A stretch of DNA of 6,061 bases from positions 1-6,061 of the forward strand of contig JANKMV010000138.1 in NCBI GenBank assembly GCA_024650095.1, written 5' to 3'. Position numbers and translations under genes: made by a program. This document shows, piece by piece, positions 5,996 to 6,061 of the stretch (positions are counted from its first letter, which is position 1; each line of letters begins with the position of its first letter). Source of the DNA: Bacillota bacterium (GTDB taxonomy: Bacteria > Bacillota > Dethiobacteria > Dethiobacterales > Dethiobacteraceae). The notes below the pieces were generated by a model. That model had not been told where the DNA came from. It searched no databases and was given only the letters and a program-made list of their open reading frames with translations.

Positions 5996-6040
5996 AATCT
6001 GAGCTGATAACCAAATGGTTTCAGCTCAGATTTTACTCTT
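5996..6040 (+). terminator. Probable rho-independent terminator of the SpoIID-like gene
   Basis: AATCTGAGCTGA (5996-6007) pairs perfectly over 12 bp with TCAGCTCAGATT (6021-6032). After a single bulged T (6008), AACC (6009-6012) pairs with GGTT (6017-6020) across a 4-base loop, giving a 16-bp bulged stem. It leads into TTTTACTCTT (6031-6040), a moderate T-tract. The minus-strand side has no T-run, so it serves the plus strand. Nothing coding can be recognised after it, to the window end at 6061. Confidence 0.8.
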
Positions 6041-6061
6041 AGAACGAGAAGATAAACATTT

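Overview
The window holds four complete genes and their control sites. It looks like a chromosomal segment of an anaerobic, low-to-moderate-GC, probably spore-forming Firmicute. The reasons are a corrinoid methyltransferase pair of the kind found in acetogens and methylotrophic anaerobes, a SpoIID/LytB-family protein, strong AGGAGG ribosome binding sites, sigma-A-like promoters and a Bacillus-type (CGAAC-N4-GTTCG-like) SOS box. A Sporomusa-like Negativicute would fit, but that is inference; no marker in the window fixes the genus.

Bases 1-258 contain no supportable gene. They carry a good extended -10 promoter (194-222) whose -35 is overlapped by a 16-bp perfect palindrome (180-195). This drives a two-gene operon. 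The first gene encodes a UroD/MtaA-superfamily methyltransferase (259-1350). The second encodes its MtaC-like corrinoid protein (1409-2041). The first protein should move a methyl group from an unidentified methylated substrate onto the Co(I) corrinoid bound by the second. The partner that takes the methyl group onward to tetrahydrofolate, and the corrinoid reactivase, are not in the window. A textbook terminator (2074-2112) ends the operon.

Convergent to it on the minus strand is a full-length yifB/comM-type AAA+ gene (2133-3641). Its promoter (3670-3698) has near-consensus hexamers with a 17-bp spacer, and that spacer contains a LexA-type SOS box. This predicts DNA-damage control of a helicase-family protein and is the most interesting regulatory signal here.

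Divergent from it is a 712-residue membrane-anchored SpoIID/LytB-domain protein (3801-5939). It keeps the putative catalytic glutamate but has no cysteine at all, and it carries about 350 extra residues before the SpoIID domain. Two tandem hairpins follow, the second a probable terminator. I see no mobile element, CRISPR array, tRNA, rRNA or broken gene. I do not see a wholly new multi-gene system. The points worth following are the variant zinc site of the methyltransferase, the two operator-like sites and the SpoIID-like protein's architecture.
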